Source: Kitagawia praeruptora (taxonomy: Eukaryota > Streptophyta > Magnoliopsida > Apiales > Apiaceae). From it: a stretch of 64,000 nucleotides of DNA. The stretch lies in the NCBI GenBank assembly GCA_037693485.1, contig CM075347.1, positions 148,526,501 through 148,590,500 on the forward strand, in the 5' to 3' direction. Under the pieces are notes generated by a model. It did no database searches. It was not told the DNA's origin and saw only the letters and a program-made list of their open reading frames with translations. Shown piece by piece: positions 51,481 to 62,924 of this stretch; positions within the stretch are counted from its first letter, which is position 1; each line of letters begins with the position of its first letter. Made by a program: the position numbers and the translations under genes.

Positions 51481-53541
51481 AGGCATCAATATTAAGTTTA
51501 GGTTAATTATTTCTTAAAGTTTAGATTTTATTTTGTTCAGTATAAAAAAAAAAATTTACAAAAATATTAGTTTTAATTTTCATTTCAGTTCGTATTTTCT
51601 GTCTTTTTTTTTGTTTAATTCGAAGAAACCCATCCCCTGTTTTATTAGCTTTATTCTCTATTTTTCCTTACACACAAACAAAACCCAGTTGCAAGTCCCC
51701 TATTTTCTCAGACAAAACACCCAATTCATCGATCGCCTAGCCTCCTCCCCTTTTTCCATTCACACTTCCGGCCACTCCAGCCGCTGCAACCCACAATCCA
51801 CCCGCTACCTTAAACACCGTCCATCCAATTCCATCTATCATCCCCACCTATCATCTTTCCTCAACCACACCACTCTTGGCACCATCTTCTTCTTCTTCGA
51901 ACCATCATTCTCCTTACTCCATCTCCCTTTCCCTTCTCCTTGTTCGAACAACCCACAAAAGCCAGTCACCATTACGAGTTTCGAGTCCTGTGTTTGTGTG
52001 CAAGAATTGAGTTTTCGTTTCGAATTGGTTGTTCTTGTCGAGTGAATCACTGTGATGAGTGTTTCGTAAATTGCTGTCGAAATTATTCTTGAGCTGCTAC
52101 TTTGTTTATTATCTCGAGTGTGTGAATTATGTTCCTACTGAGTTGACTCGGACTTTTGAGTTTGTTCTGTTCGTCGAGTTGACTCGAGTTGCTGCTGAGT
52201 CGTCATTGTTCGAGTTATAGTTGTTGTGTAGTTCAGTTTTAGAGTTTCTGTATTTTGCTGCTGAGTCTTCCTTGAAGCGTTTTGAGTTGGGTGTTGTGCA
52301 TTTGCGAGTTAATTGGTCGAGTCCTTGTGTTTTGCATGAATAGTCGAGTAAACTGGCTGAGTCGACATCCTGTAGTTATTGTGTCTGTGTAGAGTGTTTT
52401 GCAAGTTCTTGCGAGTTCTGGTTTTGCTAAGTCTGAGTTCCTGTTTGTTTAGATCGAGTCCACATGGTTCTTCTTCACTTTGTTTTCGAGTCGAGTTTCT
52501 TTAATTAGCTGATTAACTGCGTCGTTTTTAATTTCGTTTTTGAGTTTATTGAGTTCGCGTGTTCCGTTTTCTGTGTTGAGTTCGCAGCGTTAATGCTTGA
52601 GTCGATTGCCAGTTTTCTGAGTACGAGTCACTGGTTGCGTCTGGGAGTTCTTGTGGTCTGAGTCATTGTGGTCTCTAGTCGAGTTCTTGTCGTTGTTTGC
52701 AGCCGCCGATTCGTTCGAATGTGCAATTGCTGAGTTTGCGGTTGTTGATTTATGCGAGTTGAATAGGAGTTGTGTATTCAGCAGTCGAATCGAGTCGTTG
52801 TTGAGCTTATAATGTGGACTGAGTTTTTGATTATCAAAAGTGTGCTGTCGAGTTTCGATTTTCGTTTTGAGTTTTAAGGAATGATCATTGTTTCTTGTTT
52901 TGAATATTGCTGTGTAGTACTGCGATCCGTTTTTCTATTACTGTAGTTTGTTTTACAACTACTGGTTTAGTTTCGTTAGTACGTTGCTGCGTGGCTGAGT
53001 TTTACTGTTCCGAGTTTTGAATTTTTGATTTTTCTGTAAATAATATCCAATTTAATAAAAAAAAAAATTAGAATAAATATCAATTCTAACTTATAATTTT
53101 TTTTTAGATTAATTTAGTTTTGTTCTTCTCATTTATAATTAGTTTAAATTAGATTTTTTTTATTAAATAGTAAAAATTTATAAACTAGTTCTAATTCATC
53201 TTTAGAATTTTTAGAACACTTTAGTTTTTGTTCTTTTCACTTTTATTTGTTGTTTTGTTTTATCAATCTGTTCCAAGCCCATTAGATTTTCTGGCCCATT
53301 AAATAAAAAAAATAATAATATTATTATTTAAAAAAATAATAATAATAATAATAAATAAAAATTAAGGAGGAGCGCGTACTTCTACTAAAGAGCACGTACT
53401 TCTACTAAAAAAAATAAAAAAATAATAATAAATAAAAGATTTGTCGAATATTATGTATTGTGGAGTTTTATTGTTTAGATTTTATTAAATTTTCAAGATC
53501 TAACTTATTGATGTTTTCTTTTCAGGTGCTATAACTCTTGT
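51481..53541 (+). other. Athila leader, 2.06 kb, with C-rich and CGAGT-rich blocks
   Basis: A C- and T-rich block at about 51650-51960 resembles a plant 5' UTR or genic sequence. It lies in an open frame to 52045 that has no ATG start and no domain. From about 52040 to 53030 the words CGAGT, GAGTC and GAGTTG recur tens of times with no fixed period. 53040-53450 is AT-rich. A good splice-acceptor context (TGTTTTCTTTTCAG, 53512-53525) lies 16 bases before the gag ATG, so the leader may be spliced. Confidence 0.6.
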
Positions 53542-56500
53542 ATGCGACGTTCTACAAGTGCGGAAGATTTAAAATTTGATCCAGAAATTGAACGCACTTT
53601 TCGAGCTTTAAGGCGAGAGACAAAAGAAAGGAAAGAAAGAAAACATATGGAGGAACCAAGAGATCGTCAAGTGGTTAATCCTCCTGACCCACCAGTTCTT
53701 GATGAGACCTCTATTTGGGATCATGAGACTCCCAATCCTGCAAATTGCATGTACAAGACTCCTCAGATTAGCGCAGCTCATTACAACATCAATCCGAGCT
53801 TGATACAGATGGTGAGCAATTCAGCTTTTGAAGGAGACATTGAGCGAGAGGATCCACACCGTCATTTAGAGCGCTTCGTGCAAATGTGTGGTTCATTCAG
53901 GATCAATGGAGTTACAAGTGATCAGATTCGTCTTCACATGTTTCCCTACTCTATAAAAGGAAGAGCTATGGAATGGTTTCAACAACTTCCAGAAATTGCA
54001 GTTGCTACATGGGAGAGTCTCTCTACCGCATTCTTATCCAAATATTATCCTTCTGATAAAACGCAACAGTTGAGGACTATGATTCTGAGCTTCAAAACAC
54101 AGCCAGGAGAAGGCTTGTATCAGGCATGGGAGAGATACAAGGCATTATTGAGAAAATGTCCACATCATGGTTGTGAGGAATGGATGATCCTGAGTACTTT
54201 CTATGGATCTTTGAATGCGGATGTTCGTTTGAGTTTGGATGTGGCAGCTGGTGGAGATTTCAAGAAGACACCAACCATACAGGCAAAGGCACTTCTTGAG
54301 CAATTGGCATCAAATAATTATTCTTGGGCACCTAGTGGGACGAGCTCCGCTAAATCAGTACAAGACGCTGAGATGATTAACTTGCTGACTCTTAAATTGG
54401 ACACTCTTACTCAAGAAGTGCGAGGTCAAAGGGCGAATGTCAATGCTATTTCTTCTCCTATGGAAGGGTACAATGACCATGGGGCCAATCAGAATTCTTA
54501 TCTACCACAATTTCCAGAGGAAGCATCTTTTATTCAGGGAAGACAGTCATGGCCTGTTCAGAATAACTCCTACTACAATCCAAATCAGAGACCCAACAAC
54601 AATCTTTCTTACAGTAGCAATCATGCGGCTAACCCATCATATGCATTTCCTAAGCAAAATCAACCTCCTGGTTTTCAGTCACGACCACCGTATCAAGCAC
54701 AGCAACAGTTTCAACCACCGCCAAAGAAAGAACCTGCTGATTGGGAGGTTGCGCTCAATAAAATGATACAAGGAACTACTGGGGCGTTTGCCAACATAGA
54801 TACCAAATTTGTGAAGGTCGAGTCGAGGCTTGATCAGATGGCTTCATCCCAAAAGATGTTGGAAACGCAAATTGGCCAAATTGCTAATAAAGTTGGTGTT
54901 CGTGAGCAAGGATCACTTCCTAGTCAACCAGACCTAAATGGTAAAGAACATTGCAAGGCCATCACTCTAAGGAACGGAAGAGAATTGCCAGAAATTGAGG
55001 CTATCAAACCTAGACAAAAGGTTCGTGCAAAAGAAGATGAGTTAGTAGAAGCTGAAGCAGAAATTTCAGAGAAGGTGAATGATGAGCAAAAAGAAGAAGA
55101 GGTCGCACCAAAAGTACCAGTAAAACCATATGTGCCTCCAATTCCTTTCCCACAAAGGCTTCATAACAGGCAATTGGAGAAACAGTACGAGAAATTCTTG
55201 AAAATTTTTAGGCAATTGCATATAAATATTCCTTTTGCTGATGCTTTGGCCCAAATGCCACTCTATGCCAAATTTCTGAAGGAGATGTTGTCTAGAAAGC
55301 GGAAACTTGAGGATGTGGAAACTATTACTCTAAATGCGGAGTGTAGTGCAGTCATACAAAAATCAATTCCGCAGAAGTTAAAAGATCCTGGAAGCTTCTC
55401 TTTGCCATGCACTATTGGAATAATGGAGAATATTAAAGCCTTGTGTGATTTAGGGGCTAGTGTGAGTTTGATGCCACACTCCATTTGTAGAAGACTTGGT
55501 CTTGGAGAGCTCAAGAAAACAAGAATCTCACTTCAGTTGGCTGATCGTACTATCAAGTATCCTTTGAAGGTTATTGAGGATGTACTTGTCAAAGTGGATA
55601 AATTCTTTATCCCTTGTGATTTTGTGGTGTTGGAGATGGATGAAGATGTTGAGATGCCCATTATCTTGGGAAGGCCATTTTTGGCTACTGCTGGAACAAC
55701 AATTGATGTCAAAGCTGGAAAATTGACATTAAATGTTGGTGATGAAAAGATTGAATTTGATCTCAACAAAGCAATGAAGATGCCTTCATTTGATGCTACA
55801 TGTTTCACTGTTGACATAGTGGATGAGATTGTAAGTCTTGAAGATGCAGACTTAGCAGGAGTGGAACAAGCCTTAGATGATAAAGAAGTGGAAGAATCAC
55901 TTGCACTTGATATGCAAGAAACAGGTACGCCGACAATTGAGATGGCATTTTCAATATCAGAGGCACCTCAGGTAGAACTCAAACCTCTTCCTTCTAATCT
56001 AAGGTATGCTTTTCTTGGTCCTAATGATACATATCCTGTGATAGTGTCCGCTTTGCTCCATGATGATGAACTAGATAAATTGTTGCATGTGCTTAGGCAA
56101 TTTAAATCATCAATTGGTTGGACAATTAAAGATATCAAGGGAATTAGCCCCGCTCTTTGCATGCATAGGATTTCATTAGAAGATAATCATAAACCTGTGA
56201 TTGAGGGACAAAGAAGATTGAATCCTAATTTGCAAGATGTGGTTAAGAAAGAGATAACTAAGTTGTTAGATGCTGGCATTATATACTCTGTTCCACATAG
56301 TAAATGGGTGAGTCCAATACATGTTGTACCTAAGAAGGGTGGGATGACTGTCGTGCATAATGAAAAAAATGAATTAATCCCCACTAGGACTGTAACAGGC
56401 TGGAGAGTTTGTATTGATTATAGGAAGTTAAATAACGCTACTCGTAAAGATCACTTTCCCCTCCCATTTATTGATCAAATGCTCGAAAGACTTGCGGGTA

Positions 56501-58875
56501 ATGAGTATTATAATTTTCTAGATGGATTCTCGGGATATTTTCAGATTCCTATTGCTCCCGAGGATCAAGAAAAGACAACCTTTACTTGTCCGTATGGTAC
56601 GTTTGCATATCGTAGACTACCCTTTGGTTTGTGTAATGGCCCATCTACTTTTCAACGACTCATGACAGCCATATTCTCAGATTTTATAGGAAAAACCATG
56701 GAAGTCTTCATGGATGACTTTACGGTATATGGTTCTTCCTTTGATTCATGTTTAACCAGTTTGTCTCAAGTGTTGCAGAGATGTGAAGACACTAATCTTG
56801 TTCTTAACTGGGAGAAGTGTCATTTTATGGTAAAGGATGGTATTGTGCTTGGGCACAAGATTTCTAGTAAAGGCATCAAGGTGGACAGGGCAAAAATTGA
56901 AGTTATTGAGAAATTACCTCCACCCTCATCTGTAAAGGGGATTAGAAGTTTTCTTGGACACGCCGGTTTTTACCGCCGTTTTATCAAAGATTTTTCTAAA
57001 ATTTCTCGTCCTCTGTGTAATTTACTTGAAAAGGATCGCGTGTTTGATTTTGATGAGAGTTGTCTTGTTTCATTTAACAGGTTAAAAAAGGAGCTTACTT
57101 CTGCACCTATCATGTCAGCCCCTGATTGGAGCTTGCCGTTTGAGCTCATGTGTGATGCTAGTGACTATGCTATAGGCGCAGTTTTGGGACAAAAGAAGGA
57201 AAAACGCATGCATGTGATATATTATGCAAGCAAGACACTTGATGATGCACAAATCAATTATGCCACCACTGAAAAAGAGCTACTTGCTGTGGTTTTTGCC
57301 TTTGACAAATTCAGATCCTATCTTGTTGGGTCTAGGGTGATTGTTTATACGGATCATGCTGCGATTCGTTACTTAATGAAAAAGAAGGATGCCAAGCCAC
57401 GTCTAATCCGTTGGATTCTTTTACTCCAGGAGTTTGATCTTGAAATTCGAGATAAGAAAGGTTCGGAAAACTTGGTAGCTGATCATTTATCCAGGTTGGA
57501 CCAGGGAGATGGAGTGGTAGGAGTTGATATGCCTATCAATGATGCCTTTCCGGAAGAAACACTTCTTGCTGTATCTTTGTCTACACCATGGTATGCAGAC
57601 TTCGTCAATTATCTTGTGGGTGGCATTGTACCAAGTGAATTGACTTATCAACAAAAGAAGAAATTCTTATTTGATGTAAAACACTACTTCTGGGAAGAGC
57701 CACTTCTTTACAAGGAATGTGCTGATGGTATCATGAGGAGGTGTGTGCCACACGAGGAAATTCCCGATGTCTTGAATCATTGTCATGCTTTAGAGTGTGG
57801 TGGTCATAATAGTAGCGCAAAAACGGTGGCAAAAATTTGGCAGTCTGGATTTTATTGGCCTTCAATGTATCAAGATGCTAGAAACTTTGTTGCAACTTGT
57901 GATCGATGTCAAAGAACGGGAAATATTGCAAGACGGAATGAGATGCCATTGCAATCTATTCTTGAGGTTGAGCTCTTTGATGTTTGGGGGATAGATTTCA
58001 TGGGTCCATTCCCATCGTCTTATGGGAACAAATTTATTTTGGTGGGAGTCGATTATGTATCTAAGTGGGTAGAGGCGATTGCAAGTCCTACAAATGATGC
58101 GAGAGTGGTTAAAAAGTTCTTACAGAAGCATATCTTCACACGTTTTGGAGTGCCTAGGGCCATCATCAATGATGGAGGGTCTCACTTTTGCAATAAATTA
58201 ATTGAAGATCTTTTGCGAAAGTATGGCGTGACTCAAAAGTTTGCTACACCTTATCACCCTCAAACTAGCGGGCAAGTGGAGATTTCAAATCGAGAGCTTA
58301 AACAAATTCTTGAGAAAACAGTGGCCAGCTCCAGAAAAGATTGGGCAAGGAAGCTTGATGATGCTTTATGGGCTTATAGGACGGCATTCAAGACACCTAT
58401 TGGTATGTCTCCTTATAGGTTGGTGTTTGGAAAATCATGTCATTTACCCGTGGAAGTGGAGCACAAAGCACTTTGGGCGACAAGATTCTTGAACATGGAA
58501 TTACAAGCTGCAGGACTTAACAGGTTGATGCAACTAAGTGAACTTGATAAGTTGAGACTTAAGTCCTATGAAAGCGCTGCAATTTATAAAGAGAAGACAA
58601 AGAAATGGCATGACAGGCACATTAGACCTAAAGAGTTTGAAGTTGACCAACAAGTTCTACTGTTCAACTCAAGGCTGAAACTCTTTCCCGGAAAATTGAA
58701 GTCAAGATGGTCTGGCCCATTTAAAGTTGTAAAGGTGCATCCGTATGGTGCTGTGGAAATCACTAGACACGGGTCCGAGGTGTTTAAAGTGAATGGGCAA
58801 AGACTCAAGCCATATTTAATTGGTGATGACATTCCAAGAGGAGTCAATTGGCTTCTTTCCAATCCGCAAACTTAA
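53542..58875 (+). CDS. Athila Gag-Pol polyprotein (1777 aa)
   Basis: A single uninterrupted frame from ATG 53542. Gag core about residues 100-230 (RHLERFVQMCGSF, AMEWFQQLP); no CCHC zinc knuckle is visible between Gag and protease. Protease near 634 (LCDLGASVSLMP). Reverse transcriptase about 950-1110, with FMDD near 1056 in place of YVDD. RNase H from about 1203 (CDASDYAIGAVL, YTDHAA, VADHLS). Integrase has H-H-C-C (HCHALECGGH, CDRCQ) and D-D-E core (WGIDFMG, INDGGS, GQVEISN), ending with a GPFKVVKV-type C-terminal domain. One frame covers Gag and Pol. All catalytic motifs appear present, so it may be coding-competent. Confidence 0.96.
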   Translation: MRRSTSAEDLKFDPEIERTFRALRRETKERKERKHMEEPRDRQVVNPPDPPVLDETSIWDHETPNPANCMYKTPQISAAHYNINPSLIQMVSNSAFEGDIEREDPHRHLERFVQMCGSFRINGVTSDQIRLHMFPYSIKGRAMEWFQQLPEIAVATWESLSTAFLSKYYPSDKTQQLRTMILSFKTQPGEGLYQAWERYKALLRKCPHHGCEEWMILSTFYGSLNADVRLSLDVAAGGDFKKTPTIQAKALLEQLASNNYSWAPSGTSSAKSVQDAEMINLLTLKLDTLTQEVRGQRANVNAISSPMEGYNDHGANQNSYLPQFPEEASFIQGRQSWPVQNNSYYNPNQRPNNNLSYSSNHAANPSYAFPKQNQPPGFQSRPPYQAQQQFQPPPKKEPADWEVALNKMIQGTTGAFANIDTKFVKVESRLDQMASSQKMLETQIGQIANKVGVREQGSLPSQPDLNGKEHCKAITLRNGRELPEIEAIKPRQKVRAKEDELVEAEAEISEKVNDEQKEEEVAPKVPVKPYVPPIPFPQRLHNRQLEKQYEKFLKIFRQLHINIPFADALAQMPLYAKFLKEMLSRKRKLEDVETITLNAECSAVIQKSIPQKLKDPGSFSLPCTIGIMENIKALCDLGASVSLMPHSICRRLGLGELKKTRISLQLADRTIKYPLKVIEDVLVKVDKFFIPCDFVVLEMDEDVEMPIILGRPFLATAGTTIDVKAGKLTLNVGDEKIEFDLNKAMKMPSFDATCFTVDIVDEIVSLEDADLAGVEQALDDKEVEESLALDMQETGTPTIEMAFSISEAPQVELKPLPSNLRYAFLGPNDTYPVIVSALLHDDELDKLLHVLRQFKSSIGWTIKDIKGISPALCMHRISLEDNHKPVIEGQRRLNPNLQDVVKKEITKLLDAGIIYSVPHSKWVSPIHVVPKKGGMTVVHNEKNELIPTRTVTGWRVCIDYRKLNNATRKDHFPLPFIDQMLERLAGNEYYNFLDGFSGYFQIPIAPEDQEKTTFTCPYGTFAYRRLPFGLCNGPSTFQRLMTAIFSDFIGKTMEVFMDDFTVYGSSFDSCLTSLSQVLQRCEDTNLVLNWEKCHFMVKDGIVLGHKISSKGIKVDRAKIEVIEKLPPPSSVKGIRSFLGHAGFYRRFIKDFSKISRPLCNLLEKDRVFDFDESCLVSFNRLKKELTSAPIMSAPDWSLPFELMCDASDYAIGAVLGQKKEKRMHVIYYASKTLDDAQINYATTEKELLAVVFAFDKFRSYLVGSRVIVYTDHAAIRYLMKKKDAKPRLIRWILLLQEFDLEIRDKKGSENLVADHLSRLDQGDGVVGVDMPINDAFPEETLLAVSLSTPWYADFVNYLVGGIVPSELTYQQKKKFLFDVKHYFWEEPLLYKECADGIMRRCVPHEEIPDVLNHCHALECGGHNSSAKTVAKIWQSGFYWPSMYQDARNFVATCDRCQRTGNIARRNEMPLQSILEVELFDVWGIDFMGPFPSSYGNKFILVGVDYVSKWVEAIASPTNDARVVKKFLQKHIFTRFGVPRAIINDGGSHFCNKLIEDLLRKYGVTQKFATPYHPQTSGQVEISNRELKQILEKTVASSRKDWARKLDDALWAYRTAFKTPIGMSPYRLVFGKSCHLPVEVEHKALWATRFLNMELQAAGLNRLMQLSELDKLRLKSYESAAIYKEKTKKWHDRHIRPKEFEVDQQVLLFNSRLKLFPGKLKSRWSGPFKVVKVHPYGAVEITRHGSEVFKVNGQRLKPYLIGDDIPRGVNWLLSNPQT

Positions 58876-59211
58876 GTTCATCACGAGAGGCGTCGAGCTA
58901 ATGACGTTAAACAAGCGCTGCTTGGGAGGCAACCCAAGGAATTTTGTTGATTTGAATAATATTCTTGTGTGTTTGGACTATGCTAGGGAAATGAAAGCAT
59001 GTGGCAAGTGAAAAATTGATGGGGCATTGCAAAAGAAACCAAAGATCAAGGGCTTCAATCATGATACACTACCACCTCGACCATGACTCAGGGGAGTTCT
59101 TTCTTTTCTTCCTCGCATTTTAGTCCATTGTGTTGTTATTTACATATATATAGTTTGTTTCTTTAGGTTATATGTGGTTAGTGGTTGTTTCTTGTGGACA
59201 AGAAACATGAT

Positions 59212-59225
59212 AAGTTGGGGGGTAT
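59212..59225 (+). other. Internal polypurine tract-like copy
   Basis: AAGTTGGGGGGTAT, the same 14 bases as the tract next to the 3' LTR, 1.6 kb further upstream and just after pol. It may act as a second plus-strand primer or be a relic of an earlier boundary. Confidence 0.6.
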
Positions 59226-60843
59226 GTTCATCTAGATAGAACCTTATTGGTTTAAAAAAAAAAAAAAAAAAAAATTAAAAAATTACAAAAAGAATTCTAG
59301 CCTTGTAAAGATTACTTGTTGTAAGTTAGCTTGATGCACCCATGCATGCTATAGAAATCTTGTGTTACTGACGCTTTTTGATTGAGAAGTGATATGCTTT
59401 GTTCTTGTGCACACACATACACTAGCAAGTTGAAGCTAGTAGACTTATTGAACGATGTAAGTAATTAAAAAGACATGAATATGTGCAAGATGATTTGGTT
59501 TGCATGCTTTGAGTACAAGTAGGTGCATTAGAGAGACTTTTACCTGGGATTAATTATGCTTTGCCGCACCAAGTGAGTTTTGAGCCTATATGCATATCTT
59601 TTGCATTTCATATTCGTTTGCTTGAGTGTCCGCATGTTGTTTGCATTGCTAGCACTTGTTTGAGATCTTTCTTGAAATGCATGACATTATTTGATGATAA
59701 GATGATAAAGGCAGTTAGGTATAACCTCATAATTCCCATATTACCACACCATTTAAACATGATCAATTAGTTACCCCATCGAGCTTATTCCTATTCTTTC
59801 GGTGACACACCACATTAATTGCCTATATCTTTTTCTTGTATTGGCCTTACATTGACTTGAACCCAATTGTCAAAGGCTAGTATAGTGCTTAAGGGAGTGA
59901 TAATGTGTGAAAAGGGGGTGTTTATTGATGATCATTACTTTTGGAAAATATTGGGTTTGGTTGTTACTTGTTAGTCGAAGTTTGTAATAATATCAATGGA
60001 TCATTGTACTTGTTTATATTTAGCTCTCGAAAAAAAAAATAATAATAATAAAAAAAAAATAATAATAATAATAATAATGAGAGCATACTTATTTTTGTGT
60101 GATCCTTCTTTGTTCGACTAATCAAGTTATTTGGAAAAGAATTCAAGTCTGGGGATGATAGATGGGGAGTTGAATGATTTATGTTGTTGGGTACTAGCTT
60201 TTGACATTTCACCTTCTTTGGCTTTACTTGACATACCTTGTCCCTAGCCCCATTACAACCCGAATAAAGACCTTTTGATTATCATCAGTGGTGTGTGTTG
60301 CGTTAAAGTTAGATTGATACCAAATGTCAAACATGCTTATGATTTTGTTGGAATAGAGTGATACACTTACCCCTGTTTTTGAGTGAATATTCTTTTGTGA
60401 GTGAAAGGTGAGTTATTACTTGTTTTGGCATATGAGATTCCAAAATTTTGACTCAAAGATGTACTCTTGTGGGCTTAGCATGATTACCAACTTATTCTTA
60501 CATCTGACATGGACTTTTGAGAACTTATGATCTTCTTTGAGTAGACTATGTGAATACTTGCACCTTTGACACCAAGACATTGCATTCTTCACTTTGATTC
60601 TTAAGTTGATGTGGCATGAGAGGACTTGTATGTGTGGTGTTGGCATTCGATCTTTTAACACGAGCTAGATGGATTTTGTGGGTACATTCACTATAGGCCC
60701 TCACGAGACCTCACTCGTCCACTAGGGCTACCTAAGGGTTTAAAGGGCTTGTTGCATATGCCAAATGCAACCGTGATCACCTACGGAAGTGGTATTCGTA
60801 AGTAGTTATTTTATATTGGTTTACTCGAGGACGAGTAAAGGTC

Positions 60844-60858
60844 AAGTTGGGGGGTATT
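60844..60858 (+). other. Athila polypurine tract
   Basis: AAGTTGGGGGGTATT immediately before the 3' LTR TGATACATGC. The preceding TCGAGGACGAGTAAAGGTC is typical of this boundary in the lineage. Confidence 0.88.
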
Positions 60859-62298
60859 TGATACATGCTAATTTTGTGTACATTTTATAGCATGTTATCT
60901 CTCATTTATCTTTAGTTTGTAATAATTTTGTCCTTGATTAGCATTGTTAGTAGCATTTTAACTTGGATTGGATGCTAATATAATTTTTATGTTTATAGGA
61001 TAATTTTGGAAGCAAAAGGAGTCCGGTTCCAGTCCTCAAGAGACCGCAGCTTAGGACTTAAGGATTTATTTTTATTAATAAATATTTTAATTTAATTAGA
61101 GAATTATATTTATAAATATCTAATAATATTAGATATCTATTTTTATAATTTCTGAATTAAATTAAGTATTTATTAATTAAAGATTATAAGCTGTGCGGGT
61201 TAAAAAGCATTTCTACGGAGCCCGTTCAAAAGTATTAGCAGCAGCCCACGTTGTTTACAAAATGCAAAATTCAAAGTCATCAGAGTTGATTTTGCAAAAG
61301 TAAAAGGTTGGCAGCCTAATTTCCAGTCCGATTTTGCTACCTTCAGCTGAATTCTTTATTCCTACATGGTGGGCTCATTTGTCCTACAAAGACAATGGTT
61401 GCAGGAAGATTAAAAGGGGTTGAAAGCTGAGTTTTGAGAATCCTCCACTGAACATTCATTTTCTCCAGTACTTTATCTCAGCTTCCTTCGTAATATTAGT
61501 TTTAAGTATACACTTTTATTTACTGTAATTTCTATTCCGGTTGGAGAGCAAGGATAGAGGGGATTTACTCCAAGCTTTAAGAGATTCTTCAAAGTTGTAT
61601 TTTCTTCACTCTAAACTCTTTTAATAATATGTTTATCCATTCATATATGCTTATTTCTTTATCTAGCATGATTAACTAATTTTATAATCCGAGAATTAGG
61701 TAGTATTCATTGGTGATATATATTTGTTTAATTGTGATGCTAATTCTCTATTTTTGCTAATCTATCATTGAGGGCTTAACCCAATTAAGGGAGTAGCTAA
61801 CCTTTAATTGTATTCATAGGGATTATGATAAATTGGGAAATGTGTCATAATTCTTGTTCATGATTTGATAGACATAGTTCAATTATTGAATCGGGAGATT
61901 AATAAGAGGACTATGAAACTTATAATTTTTGGGTCTTAATAATTTATAATTATATTTCAAGAGATCATGTGAGTGACTTTTGAGTTGTAATTGTAGACAT
62001 TATATTGTATCTTGGGAGAGAACGTTATAAAATTTAGAAGGATTGTTTTTAGCAAAGTACGAGAGATAAATATAGCATCACATTAACATTATTAAACCAA
62101 TTGAAGAAACCTAGTTCTCGGGTTGCTTTTCCTCATCAATAAATTTTAGTTTTATTTGCTTAAAATTAGTTTACTCTAGTTAATAACAAACACACCAATT
62201 ATTTTTCACACTTTTAGATATTAAGAGATTAAAACTTGAACTTGTATTAACAGTCCTTCCCTGCGAACGAACTTATACATTGAAAAATACTGTCAACA
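60859..62298 (+). repeat. Athila 3' LTR (1440 bp)
   Basis: Same length and ends as the 5' LTR; four substitutions seen: TATAAAG to TACAAAG, AATGAGTC to AATGTGTC, CATGGGAG to CATGTGAG, and AACATTAT to AACGTTAT. Confidence 0.95.
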
Positions 62299-62411
62299 AC
62301 GCTTTACATTAAGATGATATTGTGGAAAATACTCACGTAAGAGCAATAAACCCTGACCCAAGTCTCGAATAAGGCCGTTATAACTTCAAGGAAAACCTGA
62401 TCAGTTTTCCT

Positions 62412-62428
62412 AGAAGTTGGGGGGCAAA
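62412..62428 (+). other. Tat-1 polypurine tract
   Basis: AGAAGTTGGGGGGCAAA directly before the 3' LTR of Tat-1. Confidence 0.88.
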
Positions 62429-62924
62429 TGATATAGGCTAAAAGTAAGCCCTAAAGACACATTTAATGTGGCATTAATTAGACCCGGAATGGTCCAAACG
62501 TGGGGCCCACCAGATGGGCCCAATCCCTGTCTATAATATTAATTTCATAATTAATATTAGGGGTAATAAACAGCTCAGCAAATAAGAGTCAAACAAGGAT
62601 ATTACTCTTGCCTGACTTAGCCTCCAAGATACATATTCCAACATGGAAACTGGCTCCTACAAGGAAGGAGTCTAGAACCTTCCTTGAGGCGGTGACTTGC
62701 CCACCAAGTCATCTAACCCTACTACGATTTTAGGGTTTCTCAGCCTATATAAAGGGTCTGACCCCTCATCCTAGAACTACGTTTTCTTGGCTTGATTCTC
62801 TAATACAGAGATACGTAGGCATTCTGTGAGGACCGTTTAGTCTCGAACGCAGAAGCAGCCATTAAAGCTTGAAGCTCACAAACCCTAGCTGTCATAATCA
62901 TAACCTAGTTTTTATTCCACGACA
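62429..62924 (+). repeat. Tat-1 3' LTR (496 bp)
   Basis: TGATATAGGCTAAAAG ... TTATTCCACGACA, with five transitions against the 5' LTR. The TATA box is kept at 62746-62754. Confidence 0.95.

Larger units (their letters stand above)
58876..60858 (+). other. Athila 3' non-coding region, no env-like frame
   Basis: About 2 kb between pol and the 3' LTR. Many Athila elements carry an env-like gene here. I see only short fortuitous frames, poly-A runs (59253-59273), an AAT trinucleotide run near 60040-60078, and two identical polypurine tracts (59212 and 60844). Confidence 0.8.
50020..62298 (+). mobile_element. Athila element (Ty3/gypsy) nested in Tat-1
   Basis: 1440-bp LTRs at 50020-51459 and 60859-62298, flanked by ACGCT (50015-50019 and 62299-62303). 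Order: LTR, tRNA-Asp primer site, 2-kb leader, 1777-aa Gag-Pol, about 2 kb non-coding 3' region with two identical polypurine tracts, LTR. Four mismatches are seen between the LTRs. The Gag and RT sequence type and the primer site fit the Athila lineage. No env-like frame is present. Confidence 0.95.
39830..62924 (+). mobile_element. Tat-1: Ty3/gypsy Tat element, coding intact, split by Athila
   Basis: 496-bp LTRs at 39830-40325 and 62429-62924, flanked by AGGAC (39825-39829 and 62925-62929). Order: LTR, primer site, 1899-aa Gag-Pol, a spliced antisense gene, a repeat-rich 3' region cut by Athila at 50020-62298, polypurine tract, LTR. Without Athila the element is about 10.8 kb. Five LTR mismatches are visible, all transitions. 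The second, archaeal-type RNase H and the downstream antisense gene place it in the Tat lineage. Confidence 0.95.

Noticed and set aside
51533..52045. 170-codon frame in the Athila leader
   Set aside because: No ATG start, biased composition, placed in an untranslated leader; kept only as a compositional observation.
58876..60858. Search for an env-like gene in Athila
   Set aside because: Only frames under 85 codons on either strand, without signal peptide or transmembrane pattern.
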